From assembly GCA_902765005.1 (NCBI GenBank), contig CACWYB010000008.1, positions 19,164 through 83,163 of the forward strand: a stretch of DNA of 64,000 nucleotides, in the 5' to 3' direction. The stretch's first letter is position 1. Every line of letters starts with the position of its first letter. This document shows positions 48,177-57,297 of this stretch, in pieces. Origin of the DNA: an uncultured Eubacteriales bacterium (lineage in GTDB: Bacteria; Bacillota; Clostridia; Christensenellales; CAG-138). The position numbers and the translations under genes were made by a program. The notes below the pieces were generated by a model. That model did no database searches. It saw only the letters and a list, made by a program, of their open reading frames with translations, and was not told where the DNA came from.

Positions 48177-49274
48177 ATGAGATTTTGTGTGGATTCCAAA
48201 AATTTGCTGGACGGCGTACTTTCCGTCACCAAGGCCCTTCCCGTTCGCTCCTCCATGCCGGTATTGGAAGGCATCCATCTGGTGGTGAACGAAGAGGGCG
48301 TTTTGATGCGCTGCTCCGATTTGACGCTGCAGAAGGAGTATCGGCTGCCCGCCACCGTGGAGGATGAGGGCGAATGCGTCATCCGCGGCCGCATCTTCTC
48401 CGACATCGTGCGCAAGCTTCCCGCGGAGAACGCCTTTTTCTCCATGGACGGTCAAACGCTCACCATCCGCTGCGGCCGCACGGTGAATCAGCTCCAGTGC
48501 ATGGAATATGACGAATATCCCCGCATGAACTTTGACGGGGAGGATCAGTTCACCATCAGCTTCGACAGGGAAAAGGCGAAGAAGACCATTGAGCACACTG
48601 CCTTTGCCGTGGCCCAGGACGACAGCCGTCCGGTGCTGGCCGGCGTGCTGCTGGAGAGTGAGGGAAAAACCCTGTCCCTGGTGGCCACCGATTCCTATCA
48701 GTTCGCCAAAAACACCCTGTCCATCCAGGAGGAGGCGCCCCAGAAGCGGGTGGTCCTGCCCGGCAAGACCATCAATGAGATCGGCCGCATGATGGAGGAG
48801 GGCGAAGGCAAGGCCTCCCTCACCTTCTCCCGCACCCATATGAAGGCGGACATGGGCAGCACCATTCTCATCTCCCGCCTCATCGACAGCGATTACATCG
48901 ACTATAAGCGCATCCTCCCCAAGTCCTGCAAGACCCGGGTCCTGGTGGATAAGGACGCCCTCATGGAGAGCGTGGACAGGGCTCAGCTGGTTTCCCGGGA
49001 GGGGAACAACAGCGTTCTCTTGCGGATCGGCACGGACAGCATGATCGTCAAGGCCGAGAGCATCATCGGCAAGGTGGAGGAGGAGCTTTCCGTTCAGATC
49101 ATGGGCGACGGGCTGGATATCGCCTTCAACCCCCGGTTCATCCTCAACGTTCTCAAGAACATCGATGAGGACAAGGTATACCTGGAGTGCAACAGCTCCA
49201 TCAACCCCTGCGTGATCCGGCCGGTGAACAGCGAGGAATACTTCTATCTGATCGTTCCCATGAGAATTTTCTAA
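48177..49274 (+). CDS. dnaN: DNA polymerase III beta subunit (sliding clamp)
   Basis: The 365-aa clamp protein has the three-domain beta fold: MRFCVDSKNLLDGVLSVTKALPVRSSMPVLEGIHL, then HTAFAVAQDDSRPVLAGVLLESEGKTLSLVATDSYQFAKNTL, and the C-terminal ending CVIRPVNSEEYFYLIVPMRIF (typical ...P.R). The start at 48177 agrees with the family and has GAGG about 10 nt upstream; an in-frame ATG at 48126 would add 17 residues encoded inside the origin region. The stop is 3 bp from the next ATG, so the following unusual gene is co-transcribed with the clamp. Confidence 0.98.
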   Translation: MRFCVDSKNLLDGVLSVTKALPVRSSMPVLEGIHLVVNEEGVLMRCSDLTLQKEYRLPATVEDEGECVIRGRIFSDIVRKLPAENAFFSMDGQTLTIRCGRTVNQLQCMEYDEYPRMNFDGEDQFTISFDREKAKKTIEHTAFAVAQDDSRPVLAGVLLESEGKTLSLVATDSYQFAKNTLSIQEEAPQKRVVLPGKTINEIGRMMEEGEGKASLTFSRTHMKADMGSTILISRLIDSDYIDYKRILPKSCKTRVLVDKDALMESVDRAQLVSREGNNSVLLRIGTDSMIVKAESIIGKVEEELSVQIMGDGLDIAFNPRFILNVLKNIDEDKVYLECNSSINPCVIRPVNSEEYFYLIVPMRIF

Positions 49275-49277
49275 AAG

Positions 49278-51839
49278 ATGAGAAAAACAATCCGGACAGC
49301 GTGCATACTTTTCCTTACGGTATTGATCATTGCGGCCAATACCGTATTTTCTGTTGCGGAAACGGAAGCGGTGGACATGGGGGAGATATTGAACGTCTCC
49401 GACAGCAAAAACCCCGCCTATGTGAAACGCCTTTTGGACCGGGCCTACAACACCCGGGTCTCCTATACGGCCGGCCAATCCTTTGAGGTGTTCGGCTCCG
49501 AGCAGATGGGCTATGCCTACATCGGCTGGCACACCTTGCCCGGCCAGGTGAAAATAACCTGGATGGACAAAAATAAGCAATCCCTTTCCAGCCAGGACCA
49601 TGCCCCCGGCCTGTACGATGAAATTTTACCCGTTCCCGGCGAGGGTGTTTATGGGTTCAAGGTGGAGTTCAAGCAGGAGGGCGCCGTCAGCGAGGTGAGC
49701 GCCTTCACCCCCGGCACCCTGCCCGCCGACCTGCCGCAGATGAAAGCGCCCATACGGAAGCCAGCGGTCATGCTGATCTGCGGGTATCCGGGGGACGAGC
49801 TCGCCTGCTTCGGCGGCCTGCTGCCGACCCTTGCCCATTCGGGCGTCCCGGTGCAGGTGGTGTATCTCAACTACTACAACCGGGAGCGGCAGGAGGAGAG
49901 CATCCGCGCCCTTTGGGACCTGGGCATCCAGAATAGCCCCGTCTTTCTGCCCACGAAGGGTAAGCGTTCTTTGGACGCCAAGACCCTGAAAAGCAATTGG
50001 GAGACCAACGGCGATGTGTCCCGCGAGCTCCTGGCCCTGATCCATGAATATGAGCCTTCCGTCATCGTGACATTCGGCAGCGACAGGTTCTTCCCACTCA
50101 TGTCGCAAACGGAGGCCGCCAACCTGGTCTTCACCGGCATCTTCAGCAAGATCAAAAAGGGCAACTGGCTGAAAAAGGTCTATCTTCTGACCGCCAAGGA
50201 CGGCAAGGACGGGGCTGTGTATGATCTTTCCGGCGGCTATGAACGGGCGGCGGAGGTGTTCAAGAAGAACTACGCTTCTCTCCGCACGTATCACTACACG
50301 CCCAACGCCGACGATACCTACTCCCTCTACTTCACCGGCGTAGGCAAGGATACGGCCGGGGATCTGTTGGAAAATATTGCATACACGGCGCTTGATACCC
50401 CTGCGCCGGCGGCCACCGCCACGCCGGAACCGACCCAGGAGCCAACCCCTGAGCCTACGGCAGAGCCCACAGAGGAACCCACCCAGGAACCGACCCAAGA
50501 ACCCACGATGGCGCCAACGGCCACGCCGGCGCTCACAGAAGCCCCTGCGGTGGCGGCGCCTGTGGTGAAAGCGGGACCCACGGCCACGCCCATGCCCCGA
50601 CTGGCGGAAACAAAGGCAGTTATGCTGCCCATTCTGCTGTCCATGATGATGGCGGCGGTCCTGTTCGGGGCGTTGATCGCCCTTAAAAAGCTGCAGAGAA
50701 AGCGGCTGCCCCTTCTGGTGGGAATCCTGGTCCCCGTTCTGGCGGGGATGATCCTGTGCGTGGGACTGTATCGGGCGGCGTCTTTGAATCAGCGGCAGGC
50801 CGCGGCGGCAGATCATTTTGATGCCATGCTGGCGGAGGAAGCGGCAAAGGCGGCGTCGGTTACCACCGCGGAACCTACGGTGGCGCTGACCCCGGCGCCT
50901 ACGGAAGAGCCTACTCATGCGCCAACCGATGCACCCACCGCCGCGCCCACGGAGGAGCCTACGCCCGCGCCGACGGAAGCGCCGACGCCCGCGCCCACCG
51001 CCACCCCGGACCCGGAGGAGGGCCTATATGCCCGGGGAGAGGAGATCGTGGAGCGGGACGAGGACGGCGGAAGGTGGTCCTATAAGAGCGAGACCCTGTC
51101 CATCGAGATCGAGCGGTTCACCGCCCGTTCCTCCAACATCGATTTTCCCTACTATGTGGCGGATATCCACATGCGGGCGGACGAGCTTAGAACCGCCTTC
51201 GGCGATGAGAAGCGAAACGGCATGACCTCCCAGAACGCCATCACCATCGCCCGCAAGTATAAGGCCGTGCTGCTGATCACCGGAGACAACATCCTCAACA
51301 TGGACCGGGAGAAAAAGGGCATTCTAATCCGGGACGGCTGGGTTTATAACACCGCCCGAAAGGCGGATATGATGGCCTGGCATCCGGAGAATCGGACCAT
51401 CGAGCTGGTGCCCAAGGAGAGCACCGTCTCGGCTCAGCTCATGACGGAGGGCGGCGTGGAGAACTGCATCTCCTTCGGCCCCACCCTGATCCTCAACGGG
51501 GAGAAGACCGGGAAAAGGATTTTGGAAAACAACTGGCTATACAAGACCAACCCCCGGGTGGGCGTGGGCATGAAGGAACCGGGCCATTTCATTATCGTGG
51601 TGGGCGGCTACCGGTCCGATAGCCCCAAGGCGAATTTGGGATGGAACCTGGTGGAGTTCGCGGATCTGATGGAGGAGCTGGGCTGCGAGCAGGCCTACAA
51701 CGTGGACGGCGGCGTGTCGGCGGCCATGATCTTCATGGGCGAGCGGCTGAACCAGGGCGGCAGCAAAAAGGACTGGAGCGCCCTGCGGAACCTGCCCGAC
51801 GGCATCATCTTCGGCTATTCCGCCAACGTGCCGGATTGA
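49278..51839 (+). CDS. Fused surface protein: PIG-L-like domain, two TM helices, phosphodiester glycosidase (NAGPA) domain
   Basis: The 853-aa protein has an N-terminal signal-like helix (residues 7-27) and an extracellular domain of about 100 residues. Residues 163-335 resemble PIG-L/LmbE deacetylases (ICGYPGDELACFGGLLPTLAHSG and RERQEESIRALWDLGI), but the metal motif HPDDE is changed to YPGDE. A Thr/Pro/Glu linker (373-440), two close transmembrane helices (447-468, 476-497) and a second such linker (527-578) follow. The NAGPA domain (about 600-853) ends the protein, with SFGPTLILNGE, NPRVGVGM, and NVDGGVSAAMIF. NAGPA domains cleave sugar phosphodiesters and occur in exopolysaccharide and wall-polymer proteins. 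It lies 3 bp after dnaN, an unusual place for a surface enzyme. Membrane topology is inferred. Confidence 0.85.
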   Translation: MRKTIRTACILFLTVLIIAANTVFSVAETEAVDMGEILNVSDSKNPAYVKRLLDRAYNTRVSYTAGQSFEVFGSEQMGYAYIGWHTLPGQVKITWMDKNKQSLSSQDHAPGLYDEILPVPGEGVYGFKVEFKQEGAVSEVSAFTPGTLPADLPQMKAPIRKPAVMLICGYPGDELACFGGLLPTLAHSGVPVQVVYLNYYNRERQEESIRALWDLGIQNSPVFLPTKGKRSLDAKTLKSNWETNGDVSRELLALIHEYEPSVIVTFGSDRFFPLMSQTEAANLVFTGIFSKIKKGNWLKKVYLLTAKDGKDGAVYDLSGGYERAAEVFKKNYASLRTYHYTPNADDTYSLYFTGVGKDTAGDLLENIAYTALDTPAPAATATPEPTQEPTPEPTAEPTEEPTQEPTQEPTMAPTATPALTEAPAVAAPVVKAGPTATPMPRLAETKAVMLPILLSMMMAAVLFGALIALKKLQRKRLPLLVGILVPVLAGMILCVGLYRAASLNQRQAAAADHFDAMLAEEAAKAASVTTAEPTVALTPAPTEEPTHAPTDAPTAAPTEEPTPAPTEAPTPAPTATPDPEEGLYARGEEIVERDEDGGRWSYKSETLSIEIERFTARSSNIDFPYYVADIHMRADELRTAFGDEKRNGMTSQNAITIARKYKAVLLITGDNILNMDREKKGILIRDGWVYNTARKADMMAWHPENRTIELVPKESTVSAQLMTEGGVENCISFGPTLILNGEKTGKRILENNWLYKTNPRVGVGMKEPGHFIIVVGGYRSDSPKANLGWNLVEFADLMEELGCEQAYNVDGGVSAAMIFMGERLNQGGSKKDWSALRNLPDGIIFGYSANVPD

Positions 51840-51858
51840 GAGGTAGTATTCTAATTCT

Positions 51859-51991
51859 CACCTTTTCTTGAAAGAAAAGGTGACCAAAAGAACTTTAGGA
51901 ACAGAAAAGAGCTTAGAGATTCTAATTGATTAGACTTCCTAAGCTTTTCTTTTTGGGCGACTTTTTCTTTTCACAGAAAAGAAAAAGTCGC
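51859..51991 (+). repeat. Composite three-hairpin palindromic element, copy H (forward)
   Basis: Hairpin i is 51859-51882 (CACCTTTTCTT-GA-AAGAAAAGGTG). The linker is AAAAGAACTTTA. Hairpin ii is about 51905-51950, with a bulge on the left arm (inner TCTAAT-TG-ATTAGA). Hairpin iii is 51957-51991 (arms GCGACTTTTTCTTTTC, loop ACA). It is placed between the dnaN-operon end and the dcw promoter. Confidence 0.88.
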
Positions 51992-52041
51992 AAGAAAAAC
52001 ACCAATTTAAAAATCTCTCACGCTCTTATCACAATTTCATA

Positions 52042-52070
52042 CTGACAAATGGGCCGACTTGCGATATAAT
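52042..52070 (+). promoter_or_regulatory. SigA promoter of the dcw cluster
   Basis: CTGACA (52042-52047), a 17-bp spacer, perfect TATAAT (52065-52070). The leader of about 70 nt has two small hairpins: GTGG/CCAC 52088-52103 and GCGCG-CAG-CGCGC 52106-52118. Confidence 0.85.
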
Positions 52071-52147
52071 ACACTCTGTATATATATGTGGACCTATGCC
52101 CACGTGCGCGCAGCGCGCCCTAAATGCCCAAAGAAAGGAGGTCCGCC

Positions 52148-53155
52148 ATGGAGAATACGGCAAAAACGGTGACGTTTCACCATGTCCCCATCATGGTCAG
52201 CGAAGTGACGGACCTGCTCATGCCCGCCCGGGGCGGCCTGTTTGTGGACGGCACCTTGGGCGGCGGCGGCCACAGCCAGGCGATCCTGGAGCTTTTGCCC
52301 CCCACGGGCCGGCTCATCGGCGTGGACCGGGACGAAGCGGCCCTCCGGGCGGCCGGGGAGCGGCTTTCCCCCTTCGGCGACCGGTTCACCGCCATCCACG
52401 GCAACTTCTTCCACCTGAAAACCCTCCTCCAACTGTGGGGCATCCGGGCGGTGGACGGCATCCTTTTGGACCTGGGTGTGTCCTCCTACCAGCTGGACGA
52501 GCCCAGCCGGGGCTTCTCCTACAAGTTCGAGGCCCCTTTGGACATGCGCATGGACCAAAGCGCCGCCCTCACCGCCGGCGAAGTGGTCAACGGTTATCCG
52601 GAGCAGGAGCTGATCCGCATCTTCCGGGACTACGGCGAGGAGCGCTTCTCCCCCCTGATCGCCCGGCGCATCTGCCAGCGGCGGTCGGAGAAGCGGATCG
52701 AGACCACCACGGAGTTGGCGGACCTGATCGCCGGCGCCATCCCCGGCAAGTTCCGCTACAAGGAGCAGCAGCACCCGGCCCGGCGTTGCTTCCAGGCCAT
52801 CCGCATCGAGGTGAACGGGGAGATCAAGGGCCTTCGGGAGGCGGTGGACAGCGCCATCGGCCTGCTGAACCCCGGCGGCCGGATCGTGATCCTCACCTTC
52901 CACTCCCTGGAGGACAGGATCGTGAAGAGCGCCTTCAAAACGGCGGAAAACCCCTGCGTTTGCCCGCCCAAAAGCCCCCAATGCGTCTGCGGCCGGACGC
53001 CCTACGGCAGGGTATTGACAAAGCACCCCCTGGTGGCCTCCCCGGAGGAGCAGCAGCAGAACACCCGCTCCACCAGCTGCAAGCTCCGCGCCCTGGAGAA
53101 GCTGGGGGAAGGTATAGGATCGAAGACGAGCACGTATAGAGAAAGGAGGGCATGA
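52148..53155 (+). CDS. rsmH: 16S rRNA (cytosine1402-N4)-methyltransferase
   Basis: The 335-aa SAM enzyme (MraW) starts HHVPIMVSEVTDLL and has the motif I loop FVDGTLGGGGHSQAILE, GVDRDEAAL, and GILLDLGVSSYQLDEPSRGFSYKFEAPLDMRMD. Later motifs are ARRCFQAIRIEVNGEI and LTFHSLEDRIVKSAF. It methylates C1402 of 16S rRNA. The start at 52148 is set by AAAGGAGG 7 nt upstream; an in-frame ATG at 52124 precedes that site. It is the first dcw gene here, since mraZ, its usual partner, is absent. ftsL follows 3 bp after the stop. Confidence 0.98.
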   Translation: MENTAKTVTFHHVPIMVSEVTDLLMPARGGLFVDGTLGGGGHSQAILELLPPTGRLIGVDRDEAALRAAGERLSPFGDRFTAIHGNFFHLKTLLQLWGIRAVDGILLDLGVSSYQLDEPSRGFSYKFEAPLDMRMDQSAALTAGEVVNGYPEQELIRIFRDYGEERFSPLIARRICQRRSEKRIETTTELADLIAGAIPGKFRYKEQQHPARRCFQAIRIEVNGEIKGLREAVDSAIGLLNPGGRIVILTFHSLEDRIVKSAFKTAENPCVCPPKSPQCVCGRTPYGRVLTKHPLVASPEEQQQNTRSTSCKLRALEKLGEGIGSKTSTYRERRA

Positions 53156-53158
53156 TCC

Positions 53159-53602
53159 ATGGAAGTTTCCTTTGACACGGAGAAGCACAACGGCAGCGGC
53201 GCCCCGGTGACCCGCATCTATGCGCCCTCCCATAAGAACGGCCCGGAGGTGAGGATCGTGGAGGAGGTGGCGGAAAGCCTGCCCGTCTATCCCCAGCCCC
53301 GGGAGAAGGACATCGAAGAGGAGCAGGAGGTGGAGGTCGTTCGGCCCAAGGTCCCCATCTACTCCCGCATCCTCATGATTCTGGCGGTGTTTATGATCGC
53401 GGCCACGGCCATCATCGCCATCAGCGGCAGCGCCCAGATCGCTAAGATATACACCGAGATGAACGCGCTGGACAGCGAGATATCCTCCTATAAGGAGAAA
53501 ATTTCCCTGCTTCGCAAGGAGCAGAGCACCATGAACGATTACGCCACCATCAACGAGGCCAACCAGAGCGTGGGCCGGGTCATGAGCTGGAACGATAACT
53601 AA
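53159..53602 (+). CDS. ftsL: Cell division protein FtsL-like
   Basis: The 147-aa bitopic protein has a cytosolic acidic N-terminus of about 65 residues (KDIEEEQEVEVVRPKVPIYS), one transmembrane helix (RILMILAVFMIAATAIIAIS), then an extracellular leucine-zipper-like coiled coil (IYTEMNALDSEISSYKEKISLLRKEQSTMNDYATINEA). Sequence similarity in FtsL is always low, so the call rests on topology and its position between rsmH and the PBP gene. It would scaffold DivIB/FtsQ and FtsW-PBP at the septum. AAAGGAGG lies 8 nt before the ATG. Confidence 0.85.
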   Translation: MEVSFDTEKHNGSGAPVTRIYAPSHKNGPEVRIVEEVAESLPVYPQPREKDIEEEQEVEVVRPKVPIYSRILMILAVFMIAATAIIAISGSAQIAKIYTEMNALDSEISSYKEKISLLRKEQSTMNDYATINEANQSVGRVMSWNDN

Positions 53603-53623
53603 CGCGGTTTTAAGAAAGGCATC

Positions 53624-55810
53624 GTGGAGAAGAAACGGAGCAAGATAAGGGCACGGCGGCCCCGCATATCCCGTCTGCGCCGGAAGCTGTTGGTGGCTTC
53701 CGCTTTTGCCGTGCTGCTGCTGCTGGCTCTGCTGGTCAACCTCTACTATGTGTCCATCGTCCAGGGCCCGGAATACGCCCGCATGGCCCAGCGCCAGTGG
53801 CAGAGCTCCCTGTCCCTGAAGGCGGAGCGAGGCAGGATCCTGGACAGAAACGGCAACGTGCTGGCGGAGAGCTACACCACCTACCAGGTGTGCGTGAACC
53901 CCCAGGCCATCACCGAGGACGCGGACAGGGAGCGTATCGCCAACATCCTCTCCTCCCTGCTGAACGTGAACTATGAGAGCATCATCAGCAAGATGACCAA
54001 GGTGAACCCCAAGGACGGCAAATACTATCAGCAGGTGAAGATCAAGGACCAGGTGGAGTCCAACGTCATCGCCCAGCTGGTCACCTTCCAGGAGAACCGA
54101 GCCATCAGCTACTATTCCGACGTGAAGCGGAACTATCCCGAGGGGAATCTGTTCGGCCAGCTGCTGGGCTTCACCAACGTGGACGGCGACGGCCAGACCG
54201 GCGTGGAGCTGACCTACAACTCCATCCTCTCCGGTGTGGACGGCAAGCAGATCGCCGAGACGGACCGGGACGGCAACGCCATCCCCGGCGGCGAAAGCTC
54301 CTACATCGCCCCCATCTCCGGGGCCACGATCCAGCTCACCGTGGACACGGGCATCGAAGGCTTTTTGCAGAGCGCCCTGGAGGAGGCAGCCAGGACCAAT
54401 CTGGCCAAATACGCCTACGGGGTGGTCATGAACCCCAAGACCGGGGAGATCTACGCCATCAGCTCCTACCCCACCATCAACCCCAACAGCCCGCCCCGAA
54501 CGGACGCGGAGACGTTGCTGGACCTGTCCCGGCAGCGGATGGTGACGGAAACCTACGAGCCCGGATCCGTGTTCAAGGTGGTCACCCTGGCGGCGGCCCT
54601 GGATTCCGGCACCATAAGCGAGGGAACCACCTTCAACTGCAAGGGGTCCCTTTCCGTGCTGGGGCAGAAGATCAAGTGCTGGCGGACCCGGGGCCACGGG
54701 AAGGAGACCCTGGCCGAGGCCGTGCAGAACAGCTGCAACCCGGCCTTCATGTCTATGGCTCTCAAGATGGGCACGGACAAATTCTATGAATACATCTACG
54801 CCTTCGGCATGAACGACAAGACCGGCGTGGGCATCGGCGGCGAGACCACCGGCAAGGTGACCCACCGCAAGTACATCCGGGACACGGACCTGGCCCGTAT
54901 CGGCTTCGGCCAGAGCATCTCCTGCACGGGCCTGCAGATGGCCATGGCCGTTTCCGCCGCCATCAACGGAGGCGATTTGCTCAAGCCATACTATGTGCAG
55001 GACATCACTGCCGCCGACGGCACCGTGCTGGAGCACAACGAGCGGACGGTGGTACGGAGCGTGATCAGCCCCGAAACTTCCGCCAAGGTGCGGCGGTATC
55101 TCACCGGCGTGGTGGACTCCGGCAGCGGCAAAAACGGGGCCATCCCCGGCTACAGCGTGGGCGGCAAGACCGGCACCTCCCAGAAATACGATGAGAACGG
55201 GAAGGTGTCCAGCACATTGCTGGTGGCCTCCTTCGTGGGCTTCGCCCCGGCGGACGACCCGGAATACCTGTGCATGATCATCGTGGATGAGCCCCAGGTG
55301 CCCGTAGTCTACGGCAGCACGGTGGCGGCCCCCTATGTGCAGCAGGTCCTCAGAAACGTGCTCACCTACTTCTCCGTGCCCACGGATCGGAATGAGAACG
55401 CCGTGTCCGTGCCGGATGTGCGGGGCATGACCGTGGAGCAGGCCAACGCAGCGCTGAAGACCGCCGGGCTGGACGCGGTGTATATGGAGTCGGAGCAGGC
55501 GGCCGCCGTTCAGCGGCAGAGCCCGGCCCCCGGCAACATGGTGACCCGGGGCAGCCCCGTGATCCTCTACACGGCGTGGACCACCTTCCAGGCCGAGGAG
55601 GAGACGGTGGAGATGACCAAGGTGCCCAAGGTGCTGGGGAAGAATCGGATCAACGCCATGGACGCCTTGACCAAGGCCGGCCTCATCATGGACTACGATC
55701 GGAGCAACAGCGCCGGCACCGCCACGCTGGTCCAGTACCCGGAGGGCACGGAGGTGCCCGTGGGGACCACGGTCCACGTGGAGTTTTCCGGCGGGTCCAC
55801 CTCCGAATAA
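53624..55810 (+). CDS. Penicillin-binding transpeptidase with PASTA domains (SpoVD/PBP2B type)
   Basis: The 728-aa class B PBP has a basic N-terminus, one transmembrane helix (residues 22-44), a dimerisation pedestal with GRILDRNGNVLAES, and a transpeptidase domain. Catalytic motifs are intact: SVFK (Ser315, Lys318), SCN (370-372), KTG (515-517). Two PASTA domains close the protein (about 598-655 and 663-727), as in SpoVD and PBP2B. It crosslinks septal or spore-cortex peptidoglycan together with an SEDS glycosyltransferase, here FtsW. The start is a GTG with AAAGG just upstream. It is the only PBP in this cluster, so ftsI and spoVD roles cannot be separated. Confidence 0.95.
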   Translation: MEKKRSKIRARRPRISRLRRKLLVASAFAVLLLLALLVNLYYVSIVQGPEYARMAQRQWQSSLSLKAERGRILDRNGNVLAESYTTYQVCVNPQAITEDADRERIANILSSLLNVNYESIISKMTKVNPKDGKYYQQVKIKDQVESNVIAQLVTFQENRAISYYSDVKRNYPEGNLFGQLLGFTNVDGDGQTGVELTYNSILSGVDGKQIAETDRDGNAIPGGESSYIAPISGATIQLTVDTGIEGFLQSALEEAARTNLAKYAYGVVMNPKTGEIYAISSYPTINPNSPPRTDAETLLDLSRQRMVTETYEPGSVFKVVTLAAALDSGTISEGTTFNCKGSLSVLGQKIKCWRTRGHGKETLAEAVQNSCNPAFMSMALKMGTDKFYEYIYAFGMNDKTGVGIGGETTGKVTHRKYIRDTDLARIGFGQSISCTGLQMAMAVSAAINGGDLLKPYYVQDITAADGTVLEHNERTVVRSVISPETSAKVRRYLTGVVDSGSGKNGAIPGYSVGGKTGTSQKYDENGKVSSTLLVASFVGFAPADDPEYLCMIIVDEPQVPVVYGSTVAAPYVQQVLRNVLTYFSVPTDRNENAVSVPDVRGMTVEQANAALKTAGLDAVYMESEQAAAVQRQSPAPGNMVTRGSPVILYTAWTTFQAEEETVEMTKVPKVLGKNRINAMDALTKAGLIMDYDRSNSAGTATLVQYPEGTEVPVGTTVHVEFSGGSTSE

Positions 55811-55859
55811 GACAGCGCCCGCTTCGGCGGGAGAACCGAATCGAACACAAGGAGAAAAC

Positions 55860-57296
55860 ATGCTTTTATCCAAGATAGCCGAAGAACTGCATGTCGGCGT
55901 CCCGGAGCGGGACACGAACATCACCGACATCGCCTACGATTCCCGGAAGGTGACCCAGGGGGCCCTGTTCTGCTGCATCCGTGGGGAGGTGACCGACGGC
56001 CACCGGTACGCCAGGCAGGCGGTGGAGAAGGGGGCGGCGGCCCTCATCGTGGAGGAAAGGCTGCCGCTGGACGTGCCTCAGCTCCTCGTCACCGACGGGC
56101 GGGAGGCTATGGCCCGGTCCGCGGCCTGCTTCTTCGGCCACCCGGAGCGGAAGATGACCATGCTGGCGGTGACCGGCACCAACGGCAAGACCTCCACCAC
56201 TTACATGGTGAAGGCCGTGGCGGAGGAGGCCGGGCTCAAGGTGGGCCTTATCGGCACCATCCACAATCTGATCGGCGACGAGGTGGTGGAGACTGAGCGG
56301 ACCACCCCCGAATCCGTGGACCTGTTCCGGCTCCTCGGCCACATGGCGGAGAAGGGCGTGGAACTGGTCATCATGGAGGTGAGCAGCTCCGCCCTGGCCC
56401 AGAACCGGGTGGCGGGCATCAAGTTCAAGGCAGCCCTGTTCACCAACCTGTCCCAGGACCATCTGGACTATCACAAGACCTTTGAAGCCTATATGGCGGC
56501 GAAAAAGAAGCTGTTCTACCAGACGGAGCTGACCATCGTCAACGACGACGACCCGGCGGCCGCCTACATGAGCGAAGGCCTGCCCTGCCCGGTGTGGACC
56601 ATGGGCATCTATAAGGGCGGGGACTTCTACGCCAAGAGCATCGAGATCACCACCGCCGGCGCCTCCTTCCACCTGTTCACCCCCAAGGGGGACGGGCGGG
56701 TGAACCTGCATATTTCGGGCCTGTTCTCCGTGTACAACGCCATGGGCACGGCGGCCCTCATGGTGGCGGCGGGGGTGAACGTGAACACCATCCGCAAGGG
56801 GCTGGAAAAGCTCCAGTGCGTGGCGGGGCGGCTCCAGGCGGCCGAGACCTTCGGAAGGCCCTATGCCGTGTATGTGGACTACGCGCACACGCCAGACGCC
56901 CTGCAGAATGTGCTCACCACCGCCCGGGGCTTCGCGAAGAACCGGCTCATCTGCGTCTTCGGCTGCGGCGGGGATCGGGACCACGGCAAGCGGCCCATCA
57001 TGGGGGAGATCTCCGGCAATCACGCGGACTTCACCGTGATCACCAGCGACAACCCCCGGACAGAGGACCCCATGGCCATCATACAGGCCATCGAGGAGGG
57101 GGTCCGCCGGACTGCTGCCCCCTATATCGTCATCGAGGACAGGCAGCGGGCCATCGAGTACGCCCTGGACAACGCCCAGGCCGGGGACGTGATCGTGGTG
57201 GCCGGCAAGGGCCACGAGACCTATCAGGAGGTCAACGGCGTCAAGCATCACTTCGACGATCGGGAGATCGTGGAGAACTATCTGCGGGAGGTCTGA
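55860..57296 (+). CDS. murE: UDP-N-acetylmuramoyl-L-alanyl-D-glutamate:meso-diaminopimelate ligase
   Basis: The 478-aa Mur ligase adds the third stem-peptide residue. ATP loop TGTNGKTST (residues 105-113), EVSSSALAQNRVAGIKF, the carbamylated-Lys region KKKLFYQTE, VDYAHTPDALQNVL, and FGCGGDRDHGKRPIMGEIS are visible. The specificity motif reads TSDNPRTEDP. DNPR is the signature of meso-diaminopimelate enzymes, so the organism's peptidoglycan should be the mDAP type. AAGGAG precedes the ATG. The 49-bp gap after the PBP gene contains a small CCCGC-TTCG-GCGGG hairpin (55818-55831). murF is not adjacent as it is in many dcw clusters. Confidence 0.97.
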   Translation: MLLSKIAEELHVGVPERDTNITDIAYDSRKVTQGALFCCIRGEVTDGHRYARQAVEKGAAALIVEERLPLDVPQLLVTDGREAMARSAACFFGHPERKMTMLAVTGTNGKTSTTYMVKAVAEEAGLKVGLIGTIHNLIGDEVVETERTTPESVDLFRLLGHMAEKGVELVIMEVSSSALAQNRVAGIKFKAALFTNLSQDHLDYHKTFEAYMAAKKKLFYQTELTIVNDDDPAAAYMSEGLPCPVWTMGIYKGGDFYAKSIEITTAGASFHLFTPKGDGRVNLHISGLFSVYNAMGTAALMVAAGVNVNTIRKGLEKLQCVAGRLQAAETFGRPYAVYVDYAHTPDALQNVLTTARGFAKNRLICVFGCGGDRDHGKRPIMGEISGNHADFTVITSDNPRTEDPMAIIQAIEEGVRRTAAPYIVIEDRQRAIEYALDNAQAGDVIVVAGKGHETYQEVNGVKHHFDDREIVENYLREV

Positions 57297-57297
57297 G

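Noticed and set aside
50403-51017. Tandem DNA repeats as a satellite or CRISPR-like array
   Set aside because: The repeats encode in-frame Thr/Pro/Glu linkers of the fused surface protein and have no direct-repeat/spacer structure.
52094-55930. A 1278-codon open frame on the minus strand across rsmH, ftsL and the PBP gene
   Set aside because: It is the antisense shadow of GC-rich coding DNA. The product is His/Gly/Val-rich and low in complexity, has no domain, and covers three certain genes. The same applies to long minus-strand frames at 4998-6764, 40684-42840, 57241-60132 and 61039-63795.
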